This document shows positions 1 to 9,136 of a DNA stretch of 64,000 nt, piece by piece. Origin of the DNA: Anaerolineales bacterium UBA6055 (GTDB lineage Bacteria > Chloroflexota > Anaerolineae > Aggregatilineales > Phototrophicaceae); assembly GCA_002428985.1 (NCBI GenBank), contig DIYL01000038.1:1-64000 (forward strand), in the 5' to 3' direction. The position numbers and the translations under genes are program-made. The notes under the pieces are model-generated. The model saw nothing but the letters and a program-made list of their open reading frames with translations. It ran no database searches and was not told the origin of the DNA. Numbering within the stretch: position 1 is the stretch's first letter; the number at the start of each line of letters is the position of its first letter.

Positions 1-60
1 CGTCCGCAACGTCGTAGACGGTACAAGCCCCTGTTTTTAAACAGGCGAGTATGTCACTAA
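1..60 (+). CDS. possible 3' end of an upstream gene (partial)
   Basis: Frame 1 is open from the window edge and ends at a TAA at 58-60. It encodes 19 residues with a very basic stretch (PQRRRRYKP). The stop lies 27 bases before the next gene's ATG. An inverted repeat, CCTGTTT/AAACAGG at 30-45, sits inside it, so this could equally be non-coding terminator sequence. With only 19 codons visible, no function can be given. Confidence 0.25.
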   Translation, partial: RPQRRRRYKPLFLNRRVCH

Positions 61-87
61 GAAGATTAGTTGAGAGCAAAGACAAAT

Positions 88-1029
88 ATGGAAACACGCA
101 AACTTGGTAACACTGGTATTGACATTACTGTAATGGGCTTTGGAGCATGGGCAATTGGTGGTCGCGGGTATGGTGAAGTTGATGAGCGCGACGCAGTTGA
201 GGCAATCGAGACCTATCTTAATCTGGGTGGCAATTTCATTGATACAGCGCGTCGCTACGGCAACAGTGAACGAATCCTCGGTGACTATTTTAAGCGCACA
301 GGTAAGCGGGATGACGTAATTATTGCTAGTAAGAGCGGTGTGCATGACCCTGCTGAATTACGAGACGAGTTGGAAAAATCCCTACGATTGTTACAATGCA
401 ATACGATAGACTTGTTTTACCTGCATTCACCACCGGATGATCCTGATGAGATGAATCGTCTTCTAGACGAGTACGACAAATTCAAGCGAGAGGGCAAGAT
501 TCGCGCGATTGGTGCATCTATCAAAGGACCCAATGTGACACAACATACAGTTGATTTATGTCGCCAGTATATTCAATCGGAGCGGGTGGATGCTTTACAG
601 GTGATATATAGCATCTTCCGGCAGAAAAACCGTGAAATCTTCGCAGAAGCTTATGATAATGGGGTTGGGATTGTCACACGAACCGCACTAGAAAGTGGAT
701 TTTTGACAGGCAAATATAAACCGGGGACTGTCTTTCCAGAAAACGATCATCGTCATCGGTGGCAAGGCGATCATCTGGACAATATCCTCAACCATGTGCA
801 AGGGATTATTGATATGGTGGAAGACTTACCCTATGAGTCTGTGATACAGCTTGCATTGCGTTATGCGATTGATGCGCACGGGATTTCCAGTGTAATACAC
901 GGTGGCAAAATAGCAAAACAAGTCGTGGACAATATGCGAACCGTAAAAGCGCCAATGATTTCAGATAATTTACATGCAAAACTATCTGATAGCTACGGTG
1001 ATGCCACACCGCAATTCAATACAGGTTGA
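88..1029 (+). CDS. aldo/keto reductase
   Basis: A 313-residue NAD(P)H-dependent oxidoreductase of the aldo/keto reductase superfamily, expected to be a cytosolic (beta/alpha)8 barrel reducing aldehydes or ketones. All four catalytic positions are visible: Asp52 and Tyr57 in FIDTARRYGNSE, Lys82 in IIASKSG and His113 in FYLHSPP. The N-terminal METRKLGNTG is the usual family opening. The ATG at 88 is preferred to an in-frame TTG at 70 because it gives that canonical N-terminus. It resembles the D-threo-aldose dehydrogenase-like, AKR11/12-type branch. The substrate cannot be told from the sequence. It is convergent with the next gene, 28 bases away. Confidence 0.9.
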   Translation: METRKLGNTGIDITVMGFGAWAIGGRGYGEVDERDAVEAIETYLNLGGNFIDTARRYGNSERILGDYFKRTGKRDDVIIASKSGVHDPAELRDELEKSLRLLQCNTIDLFYLHSPPDDPDEMNRLLDEYDKFKREGKIRAIGASIKGPNVTQHTVDLCRQYIQSERVDALQVIYSIFRQKNREIFAEAYDNGVGIVTRTALESGFLTGKYKPGTVFPENDHRHRWQGDHLDNILNHVQGIIDMVEDLPYESVIQLALRYAIDAHGISSVIHGGKIAKQVVDNMRTVKAPMISDNLHAKLSDSYGDATPQFNTG

Positions 1030-1057
1030 TGTGTAGATATTGGGTTTGTTGGATATT

Positions 1058-1687
1058 TTAATCAGACTCGATTTGTGCGCGTTGATGACGGAATTCCTCA
1101 TGCCAATGTTTGAATACAGGTTCTTGTACAATTGCAAATCCGTACGGTGAAAATGGCAAAATCAACATCCCGATTAAACTCATCAACAATCCGGCAAAGT
1201 TGAATGGTATGGTTGTGAGGACATTAACTAAGGTAATCGATGAGAAAATAAATAAGCCAACAATCCAAAAATAAATAATCCCATATAGAACTGCATATAG
1301 GGTGTGTTCCATTTTTACATAATTTTGGAATAAGCGGAAACTACGTAAACCGAGGCCGAATGCAAGCACCCACAACCCAAGCCCCCACCCATAACGATTA
1401 CGCATGACGCGTGTCGGGTGAACAGGGAAATCAGCCGGAAGCGGTTTGTTGATGTCATCAATAATTTTTTCAGGACGCTTAATCTCGGTTGGAATACGAA
1501 TTTCCTGCGTCATAATCATCTGACGATGATCTTCGACTTCCTCAATAATTGCGAGGACTTCTTCTAACTTCGGATGATTCATTTCAATTGCAAACCGTCG
1601 GGCTTCACTATAACGTGCCTGTCGGACAAGGCGGGTCAGGTATTCTTTCTTTTCCTGAATTTCTTGTTCCACGAGTGTTGTTGCCAT
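1058..1687 (-). CDS. membrane protein of unknown function
   Basis: A 209-residue protein that I do not assign to a named family. The first ~85 residues are charged and helical, with a KKEYLTRLVRQARYSEA-like start and an acidic LEEVLAIIEEVED helix. Then come roughly four hydrophobic segments: YGWGLGLWVLAFGLG, YAVLYGIIYFWIVGLFIFS, and two after VNVLTTIPFNF. The short C-terminal tail is charged (HWHEEFRHQRAQIESD). A soluble regulatory helix pair joined to a small membrane domain is the most that can be said. It reads alone on the minus strand; the following 182 bases are AT-rich and non-coding. Confidence 0.7.
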   Translation of the reverse strand: MATTLVEQEIQEKKEYLTRLVRQARYSEARRFAIEMNHPKLEEVLAIIEEVEDHRQMIMTQEIRIPTEIKRPEKIIDDINKPLPADFPVHPTRVMRNRYGWGLGLWVLAFGLGLRSFRLFQNYVKMEHTLYAVLYGIIYFWIVGLFIFSSITLVNVLTTIPFNFAGLLMSLIGMLILPFSPYGFAIVQEPVFKHWHEEFRHQRAQIESD

Positions 1688-1869
1688 AATGGTTTTACCT
1701 TAACTAAGCTCTTATCTATGCACTAAATATTATCATATATTACGAAAAAAGAAAATGTAATTTTCATTAATTAATCGATAATTCGCTACTAATTTTTATA
1801 GTTCATTACGACTACGCTGATTATAATCATTATATGATCTATTCATCAGTCAATTGAAGGCCATTACAT

Positions 1870-3027
1870 ATGCGAAAGAAATTCATCAAACTGTTCTTAA
1901 ACCTGCTTATCATAGGAACTATTACATTTATAGCGCTTGAAGTGATGGTTCGTATTGTTTTACCATCACCAACTAATTTTGTCGGTGCACATCCAACATT
2001 AGGGATCGCATTTATTCCTAACACACAATCATATTTTAATCCCAGAGAAAATTGCCCTAATTGGGGAACACCTGTGTCAATCAACTCACATGGTTTGAAG
2101 GATATTGAATATACGTATGAAAAACCAGAAAATACATTTCGCATATTAACATTGGGCGATTCATATACAGAAGCTATACAGTTTGGCGATGAGATCACCT
2201 ATCCGACTCTATTAGAAGAACAATTAAATTCACTCTCAAATGGAACACAGTTTGAGGTCATTAATGCTGGTCGAAGTGGCACAGGTGTCAACTGGCAATA
2301 CATCTATTACATACGCGAAGGCTACAAATATGATGCAGATTTGGTACTCGGATTGTTTATTCCAAATGATTTTTACGACAATCATCCCGATCTTAACCTA
2401 AATCGGCAACCTTATGTTATTGTTGCTGATGATGGCACACTAACTATTGATGATAGTTTCCGTGATACATGGATGTATCAGATGCGATATTGGACTGATG
2501 GTTTGCGCGGTAGTGCTTTGATCAATCGCATTACAGCGGCTATCAATTGGCGCATTATTCAGGCAAATAACAGATTAAAGAATGAAAGATTGCAAAGTGA
2601 ACGTGTACCCAATGCACTGTCCAAAATTGAAAAAGAAGCGGTCATGATTACACAAAACATCACAATAGCTCTAAGCGACGCAATAGAAAATAATGGTGGT
2701 CAATTCGTATTCATCTTAGGTTCAGGTAGCATCCAAGTTAATTTCAACCAACAGTCCACGCTCGATGAATACTATGAAACTAGTCCATTGATGAATACAG
2801 AAGAAATCATGGGTACATTTGTACAAAGTGAAGGCATGAACTACCTGAACTTGATTCCTTTATTAAGTCAATATAGTGTAGATAATGAAGTCTATGTGCA
2901 TGGATGTGAGGAAAATAATGGATCAGGTCATTGGTCACCAGCAGGACATGAGGTGACAACACAAGCGATTGTTGATTATTTAATTGAAGAAGCCTTGATT
3001 CCTAATGAACTCGTAACAGGGGAATAA
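1870..3027 (+). CDS. membrane-anchored SGNH/GDSL-type hydrolase
   Basis: A 385-residue protein with an N-terminal membrane anchor (about residues 7-28) followed by an SGNH hydrolase fold, probably exported esterase or acyl-carbohydrate deacetylase activity. The block I nucleophile lies in LTLGDSYTEA (Ser98). A block III-like Asn may be in GLFIPNDFYDN. Near the C-terminus, GSGHWSPAGHE (His354/His360) matches the HWN..GH block V. The Asp that usually precedes this His (DGHWN) appears to be Ser/Gly here, so the triad may be incomplete or use another acid. It is a single gene, ending at the bidirectional hairpin at 3047-3073. Confidence 0.8.
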   Translation: MRKKFIKLFLNLLIIGTITFIALEVMVRIVLPSPTNFVGAHPTLGIAFIPNTQSYFNPRENCPNWGTPVSINSHGLKDIEYTYEKPENTFRILTLGDSYTEAIQFGDEITYPTLLEEQLNSLSNGTQFEVINAGRSGTGVNWQYIYYIREGYKYDADLVLGLFIPNDFYDNHPDLNLNRQPYVIVADDGTLTIDDSFRDTWMYQMRYWTDGLRGSALINRITAAINWRIIQANNRLKNERLQSERVPNALSKIEKEAVMITQNITIALSDAIENNGGQFVFILGSGSIQVNFNQQSTLDEYYETSPLMNTEEIMGTFVQSEGMNYLNLIPLLSQYSVDNEVYVHGCEENNGSGHWSPAGHEVTTQAIVDYLIEEALIPNELVTGE

Positions 3028-3046
3028 CTATCAATATTCAAATAAA

Positions 3047-3073
3047 AAGACCCCTGCCGATGACAGAGGTCTT
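3047..3073. terminator. bidirectional hairpin between convergent genes
   Basis: Arms AAGACCCCTG (3047-3056) and CAGAGGTCTT (3064-3073) pair over 10 bp with one G-U. A-rich sequence lies on the left side, which becomes U-rich for minus-strand transcripts. It sits between the stops of the SGNH hydrolase (3027) and the binding protein (3098), so it can end both transcripts. Confidence 0.75.
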
Positions 3074-3097
3074 CAGATTGCAAACTAGTATGTAGAA

Positions 3098-4420
3098 CTA
3101 GTCAAGTTCTTCACGGAGTTCAGCAGCTTCTTCATTGAGGTCAGCGAGTGCTTCAGCAACATCTGCATCGCCGTTAACAACTACAGAAATAGTTTCTGGA
3201 ATAACACCACGCATAGCGGTGTAGCTTGGTAGACCTGGTGATGCATAAATACCGATCATATCATTTTGAACAAGTGCTTGAACTTCTTCAAAACGGGCAA
3301 ATGGTAGACGAGGTTCGGTGAAGTCTGCTTCGGTAATTTCGACATCGTTACGGATACTGAAGTAACCTGTTGCACCTGTCCATGCCAATTGTTGTTCTGC
3401 ACCAGCAAGGTAGCGAACGAATAACCAGGTTGCAAGTTCAGCTTCTGGGCTAGCAGTCAAGATCGCTTGGCTTGGCACGAAGAGTTGAATTGTTGGACCA
3501 ACACCTTCACCACCAGGGAATCCGGTGACAACCCATTCATCAGTCATTTCCGCAGTTTCTGCATCGGAAACGATAAATGGAATACCAGCAGAGCTACCAG
3601 CAGCAAATGGTGTGATACCACGGGAGAAGTCACCTGTATTTTGGAAGCGTTCTGCATAGAGATAAGCGCAACCATTTTCGAGCATACGGGTGAACGTTTC
3701 GAGTGTTGCGACAACAGCATCGGATTCAAATACATATTCACCAGCTTCTGCATCAAAGATTGCACCACCATGTGCAGCAACAAAGCTTTCGAAGTGGGAT
3801 GTACCTATATCAAGTGGGTAACCTTCATAGTCTTCACTTGCACCTGCAGCACATGCAATTTCTTCAAATTCTGCGAGTGTTTCTGGTGCGCGACGTTCGA
3901 AGCCAAGTGCTTCGATAATATCGAGGTTGCTGTAGAAGACGTTGACGGAGTTTTGGTTTGCCCATGCAACGCGCATACCATCAAATGGTGCAAAGTCCAG
4001 TTTGTTAACATCCAACAAGCTGAAGTTGAGTGCATCTTGATCTTCGATACCCCATTCAGCGCTATTGAGTAAGTTATCAACATCAACAACAACACCTTCA
4101 TTTGCCCAACCAGCAACAGCGTTTGCATAGCCAGCAACAAGGTTTGGAAGTTCACCGGATAGAATTGCTGTGTTCATCAAGTCTTCAATTGGACCGTAGC
4201 TACCTTGGTGAATTGCTTCAACAGTGATGCCGAATTCGTTGGTGCTGTTGAATTCCTCGATCAATGCAGCGATGGTGTCACCTTGAGAGCTATCTTCACT
4301 GTATTGGTGCCAATAAACGATTGTTTGATCACTAGGATCAACACCTGCATAATCTTGTGCTTGTACAAGGCTCATGCTCAACAAAAGAACCAGAGCCACT
4401 GCGAATACGATACGTTTCAT
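3098..4420 (-). CDS. ABC transporter substrate-binding protein, family 1 (sugar type)
   Basis: A 440-residue periplasm-side or exported binding protein of the extracellular solute-binding family 1, for a carbohydrate or glycerol-phosphate-type importer. The signal peptide is MKRIVFAVALVLLLSMSLVQA, cut before QDYAG; there is no lipobox Cys. The family opening is IVYWHQYSEDSSQGDTI, followed by LIEEFN, GELPNLVAGYANAV and the late FVRYLAGAEQQLAWTGATGYFSIR block. A ribosome binding site AAAGGAG lies 10 bases before the ATG. It lies downstream of two permease genes on the same strand and is separated from them by a palindrome/terminator at 4503-4532, so it probably has its own promoter. The ligand is unknown. 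Confidence 0.9.
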   Translation of the reverse strand: MKRIVFAVALVLLLSMSLVQAQDYAGVDPSDQTIVYWHQYSEDSSQGDTIAALIEEFNSTNEFGITVEAIHQGSYGPIEDLMNTAILSGELPNLVAGYANAVAGWANEGVVVDVDNLLNSAEWGIEDQDALNFSLLDVNKLDFAPFDGMRVAWANQNSVNVFYSNLDIIEALGFERRAPETLAEFEEIACAAGASEDYEGYPLDIGTSHFESFVAAHGGAIFDAEAGEYVFESDAVVATLETFTRMLENGCAYLYAERFQNTGDFSRGITPFAAGSSAGIPFIVSDAETAEMTDEWVVTGFPGGEGVGPTIQLFVPSQAILTASPEAELATWLFVRYLAGAEQQLAWTGATGYFSIRNDVEITEADFTEPRLPFARFEEVQALVQNDMIGIYASPGLPSYTAMRGVIPETISVVVNGDADVAEALADLNEEAAELREELD

Positions 4421-4502
4421 GGTGTGTAAATCTCCTTTAAATGTAAGGGATTGTTATACAAAATAACTATTCTCATACCCCCTCATACGATAAATAGCCG
4501 AC

Positions 4503-4532
4503 AAAAAAACATCGTATACACTGTATACGATG
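4503..4532 (-). terminator. perfect palindrome plus T-tract between permease and binding-protein genes
   Basis: CATCGTATACA (4510-4520) and TGTATACGATG (4522-4532) form an exact 11-bp inverted repeat around one base. In the minus-strand direction it is followed at once by seven T residues, as in an intrinsic terminator. It lies between the upstream permease stop (4545) and the binding protein start (4420). A further half-site, ATCGTATGAG, lies about 20 bases downstream, so it may instead or also be an operator. Terminator function would set the binding protein apart from the permease transcript. Confidence 0.6.
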
Positions 4533-4544
4533 GAGGGTTCAACA

Positions 4545-5516
4545 TTAGCCACGAATTCCGGTCTGTGCGATGCCTTCTGTAAATTGTTTCTGTGCGATGA
4601 AATACAGAATCAGAATCGGAATTACGGTTATCACAGATGCCGCCATCTGGAGATTCAATTCTCCGGGTGTATCTGCTGTTACAAAGTTGGACAAACCAAC
4701 TGCAATCGGTCGCCAGTCATCATTGATGGTGACGAGTAAGGGCCACATCAGTGCATTCCAAGACCCGATGAAGCCCAGTGTAACAATGGTCATAATCGGG
4801 GCTTTGGACAGTGGCAGAACAACACTCCGCATAAACCGGAAATGTCCTGCGCCATCAATGCGTGCGGCATCCCATAAATCATCAGGGATTTGCATGAAAA
4901 ATTGGCGTAACAAGAAAATATTAAAAACAGATGCAAAAAATGGTATGGTAAGCGAGGGCCAACTATTAAACCACGCACCCGCTGGACCAAAGATACTCTC
5001 GCTTAAACGTCCTAACCAGATAATAGTCAACAGGTGTGGGATCAGCATGACAATACCGGGGATCATCATGGTCGAGATAAATAGTGCAAAGATAAAGTTA
5101 CGCCCGATGAAGTTCATTCGTGCAAACGCATAAGCAGCAGGAATACAAACAATAAGCGAGCCCGTGACAGTAATTAAGGTGATGCGGATACTGTTCCATA
5201 AGTAACCCGAAACCTCTAGTGATTGCAATGTCCCGCTAGTTGGGTCAGTCAATAATTCAATATCAAGGAAGTTAGCACGGCGTAATGCAGTTGAATAATT
5301 CTCCCACAGGATATTTTCGGGTATGAGGCGCGTCAGACTGACCTCACTCGCTGTCATGAACGAAGCACTAATCATCCACAAAAATGGTCCGACAGCAATC
5401 ACAACACCAGAAAATAGCACCAAATAGATACCAATTTTGCCCCAATTCATACGACGAGCAGGGCGTTCGACTGTATCGGAAGATGTGTCGGATAAGGTCA
5501 TCACATCGTTAGCCAT
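4545..5516 (-). CDS. carbohydrate ABC transporter permease, MalG type
   Basis: A 323-residue inner-membrane permease (binding-protein-dependent transport, CUT1/MalG-like) with six predicted membrane spans. The first is IGIYLVLFSGVVIAVGPFLWMIS. The EAA loop that docks to the ATPase is visible as DAARIDGAGHFRFMRSVVLPLSKAP. The ~45-residue stretch between spans 1 and 2 (ENILWENYSTALRR...) is typical. Its start overlaps the stop of the other permease by 8 bases (5509-5516), implying translational coupling. The C-terminus KQFTEGIAQTGIRG is family-like. No ATPase gene is found nearby. Confidence 0.92.
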   Translation of the reverse strand: MANDVMTLSDTSSDTVERPARRMNWGKIGIYLVLFSGVVIAVGPFLWMISASFMTASEVSLTRLIPENILWENYSTALRRANFLDIELLTDPTSGTLQSLEVSGYLWNSIRITLITVTGSLIVCIPAAYAFARMNFIGRNFIFALFISTMMIPGIVMLIPHLLTIIWLGRLSESIFGPAGAWFNSWPSLTIPFFASVFNIFLLRQFFMQIPDDLWDAARIDGAGHFRFMRSVVLPLSKAPIMTIVTLGFIGSWNALMWPLLVTINDDWRPIAVGLSNFVTADTPGELNLQMAASVITVIPILILYFIAQKQFTEGIAQTGIRG

Positions 5517-7173
5517 AGAATACTCTCCTACCCATAATACGATTTTGGAAGAGGGTCAGCAGTAGAATAGCTGCAAATAAAACAAATGCCATCGAGGATG
5601 CATACCCATAACGGTTACTATTCTGGAGTTCATCGAATATGTATACACTGGCAGTATTGACCGTACTTCCTACCGCCTCCGTCCTTAATATCCAGATTTG
5701 TGTGAAGGCTTGGAATGTGCCGATAATTGCAACTAACGATAAGAAGAAAATCGTCGGTGATAGTAGAGGCAGTGTAATATGGCGGAAAATGCGCCATCCA
5801 GTCGCCCCATCAATCCGAGCCGCTTCGTATAATTCCCCCGGGATATTGCCTAACCCTGCAAGGAAAATCACTGCATCATAACCGATGTATGTCCACGCCG
5901 AATAAATCATAATCACAATTAATGCGAGGCTCGGACCTGCGAGAAATTCGGGTAATCCCAACAACTCGCCAATCGTCGACCGTTCCAGAATCCAACGTTG
6001 TGGTTCAATGCCGATGATTCCGATTAAACGATTGGCAGGTGAGCTATCAATACCGTTGAAGATAATGCGGAAGATGATCGAGGTAGCGACAAATGGTGTG
6101 ATATATGGGATAAAATAGACCATCCGGAAAAATGCTCGAAAGCGTATGGGTTGGAATAAGAAGTACGCTAACATCAAACCAATCGAAAGTTGCACCGGAA
6201 CAGTACCCACAGCATACATCACTGTGACCCAAAAACCTTGCAACAAGTCGTCATCTGCTTCAGCTAATGCATTTGGTAACTCTGCCATCAGCAAATAGCC
6301 ACCAACAGCCAACGTCACCCCACCGAATACCATTAGAATAAATCGGCGATTATCGAATGTCTTAATACCCAACTGGAAAATGCGATATGCAATATAGATG
6401 AGTACAAGCCCACCTGTGACAAAAATTAATTGCGACCAGATTGGTAAGCTTTCACCAGATTCACGAGCAGTTGCGATCGCTGTTTGCGTTTCGGTAACCA
6501 TCAAATTCATTAGGAAATATGATCCAATTATCGACATGGTTGCACTACCCGTCAATAAAATCAACTGACTGACATATTTAGACCGAAATAGTGGTGTCAG
6601 TATAGTAATAATAACAAGAGTGATGACAAATCCGAGGAGTAAGGTATTACCAGCTTGCAACGCATCTGGAGATTGGAAGCTTTCTCCAAGCTTTTCCATA
6701 AACAAATCAAGTGAGGTATCTTGTCCGCGCACTTGACGTGGGATGTCCATAATAACGGGGATCAGTTTGCCAAACCAATCCAATGCAAGTAACCCGACAA
6801 GCCCCACAGCAACACCTGATAGGATATGAGCGAAGTCTTTCAAGCTATCACGGTCGCGCAGTATCGCCACCATTCGGCGGGTGAGCATCAAGCCAACTAC
6901 AAACGCAATAATGGCTAACCAGAAAAATAAAATATACCCAAAGTTACCGAGTGCTTTTTCGTAATTTTCTAGCCCAACATATTCATCAGGAAAGCGTCGC
7001 CATTTGTGTAGACTGACAAAAAATGCAAATGCGACCGGGAATAAACCAAATAGAAAAATAAGGAATCCTGCGGGTGCGAGGAAGGCGTATGCCGTCAAAT
7101 TCTCAAGGACAACCCGCCCTCGTTTTGTCTGGAAAAATCCAAGCGCTGTATTGTTAGTTGAAGGTGTAGTCAT
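5509..7173 (-). CDS. carbohydrate ABC transporter permease, MalF type, with large membrane insertion
   Basis: A 554-residue permease partner of the MalG-type protein. The first span (AYAFLAPAGFLIFLFGLFPVAF) and the C-terminal ~250 residues are an ordinary CUT1 permease, with EAA loop YEAARIDGATGWRIFRHITLPLLSP. Between them lie about 250 residues containing roughly six extra hydrophobic segments (for example FWLAIIAFVVGLMLTRR, TLLLGFVITLVIITIL, LILLTGSATMSIIGSYFL, FILMVFGGVTLAVGGYLLMA). Usual family length is ~290-310 residues. E. coli MalF also carries an insertion, but that one is periplasmic and soluble, so this one is different. It is the first gene of the unit. The following 117 bases hold no gene. 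Confidence 0.9.
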   Translation of the reverse strand: MTTPSTNNTALGFFQTKRGRVVLENLTAYAFLAPAGFLIFLFGLFPVAFAFFVSLHKWRRFPDEYVGLENYEKALGNFGYILFFWLAIIAFVVGLMLTRRMVAILRDRDSLKDFAHILSGVAVGLVGLLALDWFGKLIPVIMDIPRQVRGQDTSLDLFMEKLGESFQSPDALQAGNTLLLGFVITLVIITILTPLFRSKYVSQLILLTGSATMSIIGSYFLMNLMVTETQTAIATARESGESLPIWSQLIFVTGGLVLIYIAYRIFQLGIKTFDNRRFILMVFGGVTLAVGGYLLMAELPNALAEADDDLLQGFWVTVMYAVGTVPVQLSIGLMLAYFLFQPIRFRAFFRMVYFIPYITPFVATSIIFRIIFNGIDSSPANRLIGIIGIEPQRWILERSTIGELLGLPEFLAGPSLALIVIMIYSAWTYIGYDAVIFLAGLGNIPGELYEAARIDGATGWRIFRHITLPLLSPTIFFLSLVAIIGTFQAFTQIWILRTEAVGSTVNTASVYIFDELQNSNRYGYASSMAFVLFAAILLLTLFQNRIMGRRVFYG

Positions 7174-7290
7174 AAGTTTTCTGCTAACAAATTCAATCGT
7201 AAAAAATTATAACGGTCTGATTTAACAATGCAATTGCTGGCTTATGATTTAGTCAGACCTTATTCTGTTCTTAATTTCTCGAAACTACTG

Positions 7291-8106
7291 TTAAATCCTA
7301 CGAAACCGGACAAATAAATCATTCGGCGTGACAGTTACCAAATTAAACCCCGGATTATGCAACCAATCACGGGCGGGTTGTTGAGCGTTGTACCAAGTAC
7401 GCGTCTGGAACCAACCACTCTGAACACTGTAATAGGATATACCATCGCGTACCGTAACCAAACTTTCATGGATATGTCCATAAAATACCCCGCGCAGACG
7501 ATGTTTGGCTTTTAGTAACGTGTTGTGTACAGCAAGCCCATTTTTGACCGCCATTTTGTCGAGCCACGGCGCACCGACTGGAATAATATGATGATGAATG
7601 GCAACAACTAACGGGCGTTGTTCATCACTACTACAAATTTCATAAAGCCACTCTAACTGGTCGGGACTGATGACACCATATGCACCTTCGCTAGATTTAT
7701 CATCAGTGTTGTTATGACTATCTAACATGACGACCTGTACATCATTCATCGTGAACTGATAATCACAGGTTGGTGTAATCGCATCGTCACTGCGTTGCCA
7801 GAAGCCACGTTGCATGATCTCGGGTTTATCGTGATTGCCGGGGATATAATAGGTTGGATAATCAATTTTGCCGAGAATCTCACGGGCGACTTCGTAATCA
7901 TCAGGCGTTTCGGGCGAGTGTAAGATGTCGCCAGTATGCATCACAAAATCGACACTCACCTCAAGGTTATTGATGGTTTCGACAAGTCGTTCGACCTGCT
8001 CTTTTGGGTTGAAGTCAATAAATTTAGTGATGTGATTGGGGTCGGGATGTAAGTGTGTATCACTGATTTGGACAAATGTTAAAGCTTTTCCGTTCAAACT
8101 GATCAT
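7291..8106 (-). CDS. metallophosphoesterase, CpdA/Icc-like
   Basis: A 271-residue calcineurin-like phosphoesterase with all five metal-binding blocks in order: ISDTHLH (Asp16, His18), MHTGDIL, IPGNHDKPE, VVAIHHHI and YGHIHES. This arrangement and length (~270) fit the class III cyclic-nucleotide phosphodiesterase/CpdA group, but cyclic AMP specificity is not proven. Two starts are possible: a TTG at 8139 and the ATG at 8106 chosen here. The ATG gives the compact family N-terminus, but an AAGG lies directly against it. It stands alone on the minus strand, 122 bases downstream of the arginase gene. Confidence 0.88.
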   Translation of the reverse strand: MISLNGKALTFVQISDTHLHPDPNHITKFIDFNPKEQVERLVETINNLEVSVDFVMHTGDILHSPETPDDYEVAREILGKIDYPTYYIPGNHDKPEIMQRGFWQRSDDAITPTCDYQFTMNDVQVVMLDSHNNTDDKSSEGAYGVISPDQLEWLYEICSSDEQRPLVVAIHHHIIPVGAPWLDKMAVKNGLAVHNTLLKAKHRLRGVFYGHIHESLVTVRDGISYYSVQSGWFQTRTWYNAQQPARDWLHNPGFNLVTVTPNDLFVRFRRI

Positions 8107-8229
8107 CCTTAGGTATCCGATAGCCGATAGGTCAGGCAAGGCTGAAGCTTAAAAACATACTCGCTGGTAATTATGACACCTTAATATACTATGTCAAATA
8201 TTAAGAATGTTAAGAGCATACATTTAACA

Positions 8230-9132
8230 TCACAATATATTTTTGCCAAGAATACTCAGTATCATCTCAACAGCGATCTCTGCTGTACGGTTACGGTCAT
8301 CCAAAATCGGATTTACTTCCACAACATCCATCGAACAAACTTTTCCCGAATCTGCGAGTAACTCCATCAACAAATGGGCTTCACGGTAGCTCAATCCGCC
8401 AAAAACAGGCGTACCCACCCCCGGTGCATAACGCGGGTCACATGAATCTAAATCTAAGCTAACATGGATATGATCACGATCTTTGAATTGATCTAAAACT
8501 CGATGGGCAATCGCCACAATTCCATTTTCGTCAACTTCGCGCATGGTATGTACAGTAATCCCACTCTCTCGGACGCGCATAGCTTCATCTTTATCCACAT
8601 CGCGTACGCCAATCATCGCAACTTGATCGGGATCGAGTACAGTATGCCCACCAACATCTAATAATTTTTGTGGGCCGTCACCCAATAACACCGCCATACT
8701 CATCCCGTGAATATTACCCGATGGCGAGGTTTCCGGTGTATTCATATCAGTATGGGCATCAATCCACAATACGCCGATATTTTTGCGCTGAGCGACCGCT
8801 GTGATAGTGCCGATGCTGACGCTGTGGTCGCCGCCAATGAATAAGCCAAATGCATCATCTCGCCAGCATTCGACGATCGATGAATACGTCGCCTGACATA
8901 CCTTGGCCACCTGTGGTAAAAAGTGTGCGTTGATGTGTTTGTCGGTATAATCTTCTGGAGATTCTTCGGCTTGCGAGACGGTAATATTGCCTTCATCGTG
9001 TGCGATGTAGCCAAGTGTCTGCAATTTTTCACCCAATTGTGCATAACGGACGGCACTCGGCCCCATATCAACCCCGCGCCGATTCTGCCCCAAATCCATC
9101 GGTATACCAAAAATATTGACATGTTTTTGCAT
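8230..9132 (-). CDS. rocF: arginase
   Basis: A 300-residue arginase of the ureohydrolase superfamily (arginine + water to ornithine + urea, binuclear Mn). Metal ligands are visible: His103 in [10 protein letters not shown], Asp125/His127/Asp129 in [11 protein letters not shown], and Asp227/Asp229 in SLDLDSCDP. The opening [20 protein letters not shown] and the closing [15 protein letters not shown] are diagnostic of arginase rather than agmatinase. The ATG at 9132 gives this standard start; an in-frame ATG at 9150 would overlap the upstream gene. It lies 4 bases behind the GNAT gene, so the two are probably co-transcribed. The ornithine product could be used by RocD encoded at 34-35 kb. Confidence 0.95.
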   Translation of the reverse strand: MQKHVNIFGIPMDLGQNRRGVDMGPSAVRYAQLGEKLQTLGYIAHDEGNITVSQAEESPEDYTDKHINAHFLPQVAKVCQATYSSIVECWRDDAFGLFIGGDHSVSIGTITAVAQRKNIGVLWIDAHTDMNTPETSPSGNIHGMSMAVLLGDGPQKLLDVGGHTVLDPDQVAMIGVRDVDKDEAMRVRESGITVHTMREVDENGIVAIAHRVLDQFKDRDHIHVSLDLDSCDPRYAPGVGTPVFGGLSYREAHLLMELLADSGKVCSMDVVEVNPILDDRNRTAEIAVEMILSILGKNIL

Positions 9133-9136
9133 GATC

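Noticed and set aside
3467..4072. A 201-residue plus-strand open frame opposite the sugar-binding protein gene
   Set aside because: It is antisense to a clear binding-protein gene, Cys-rich and without family features or a ribosome binding site; it reflects the codon pattern of the real gene.
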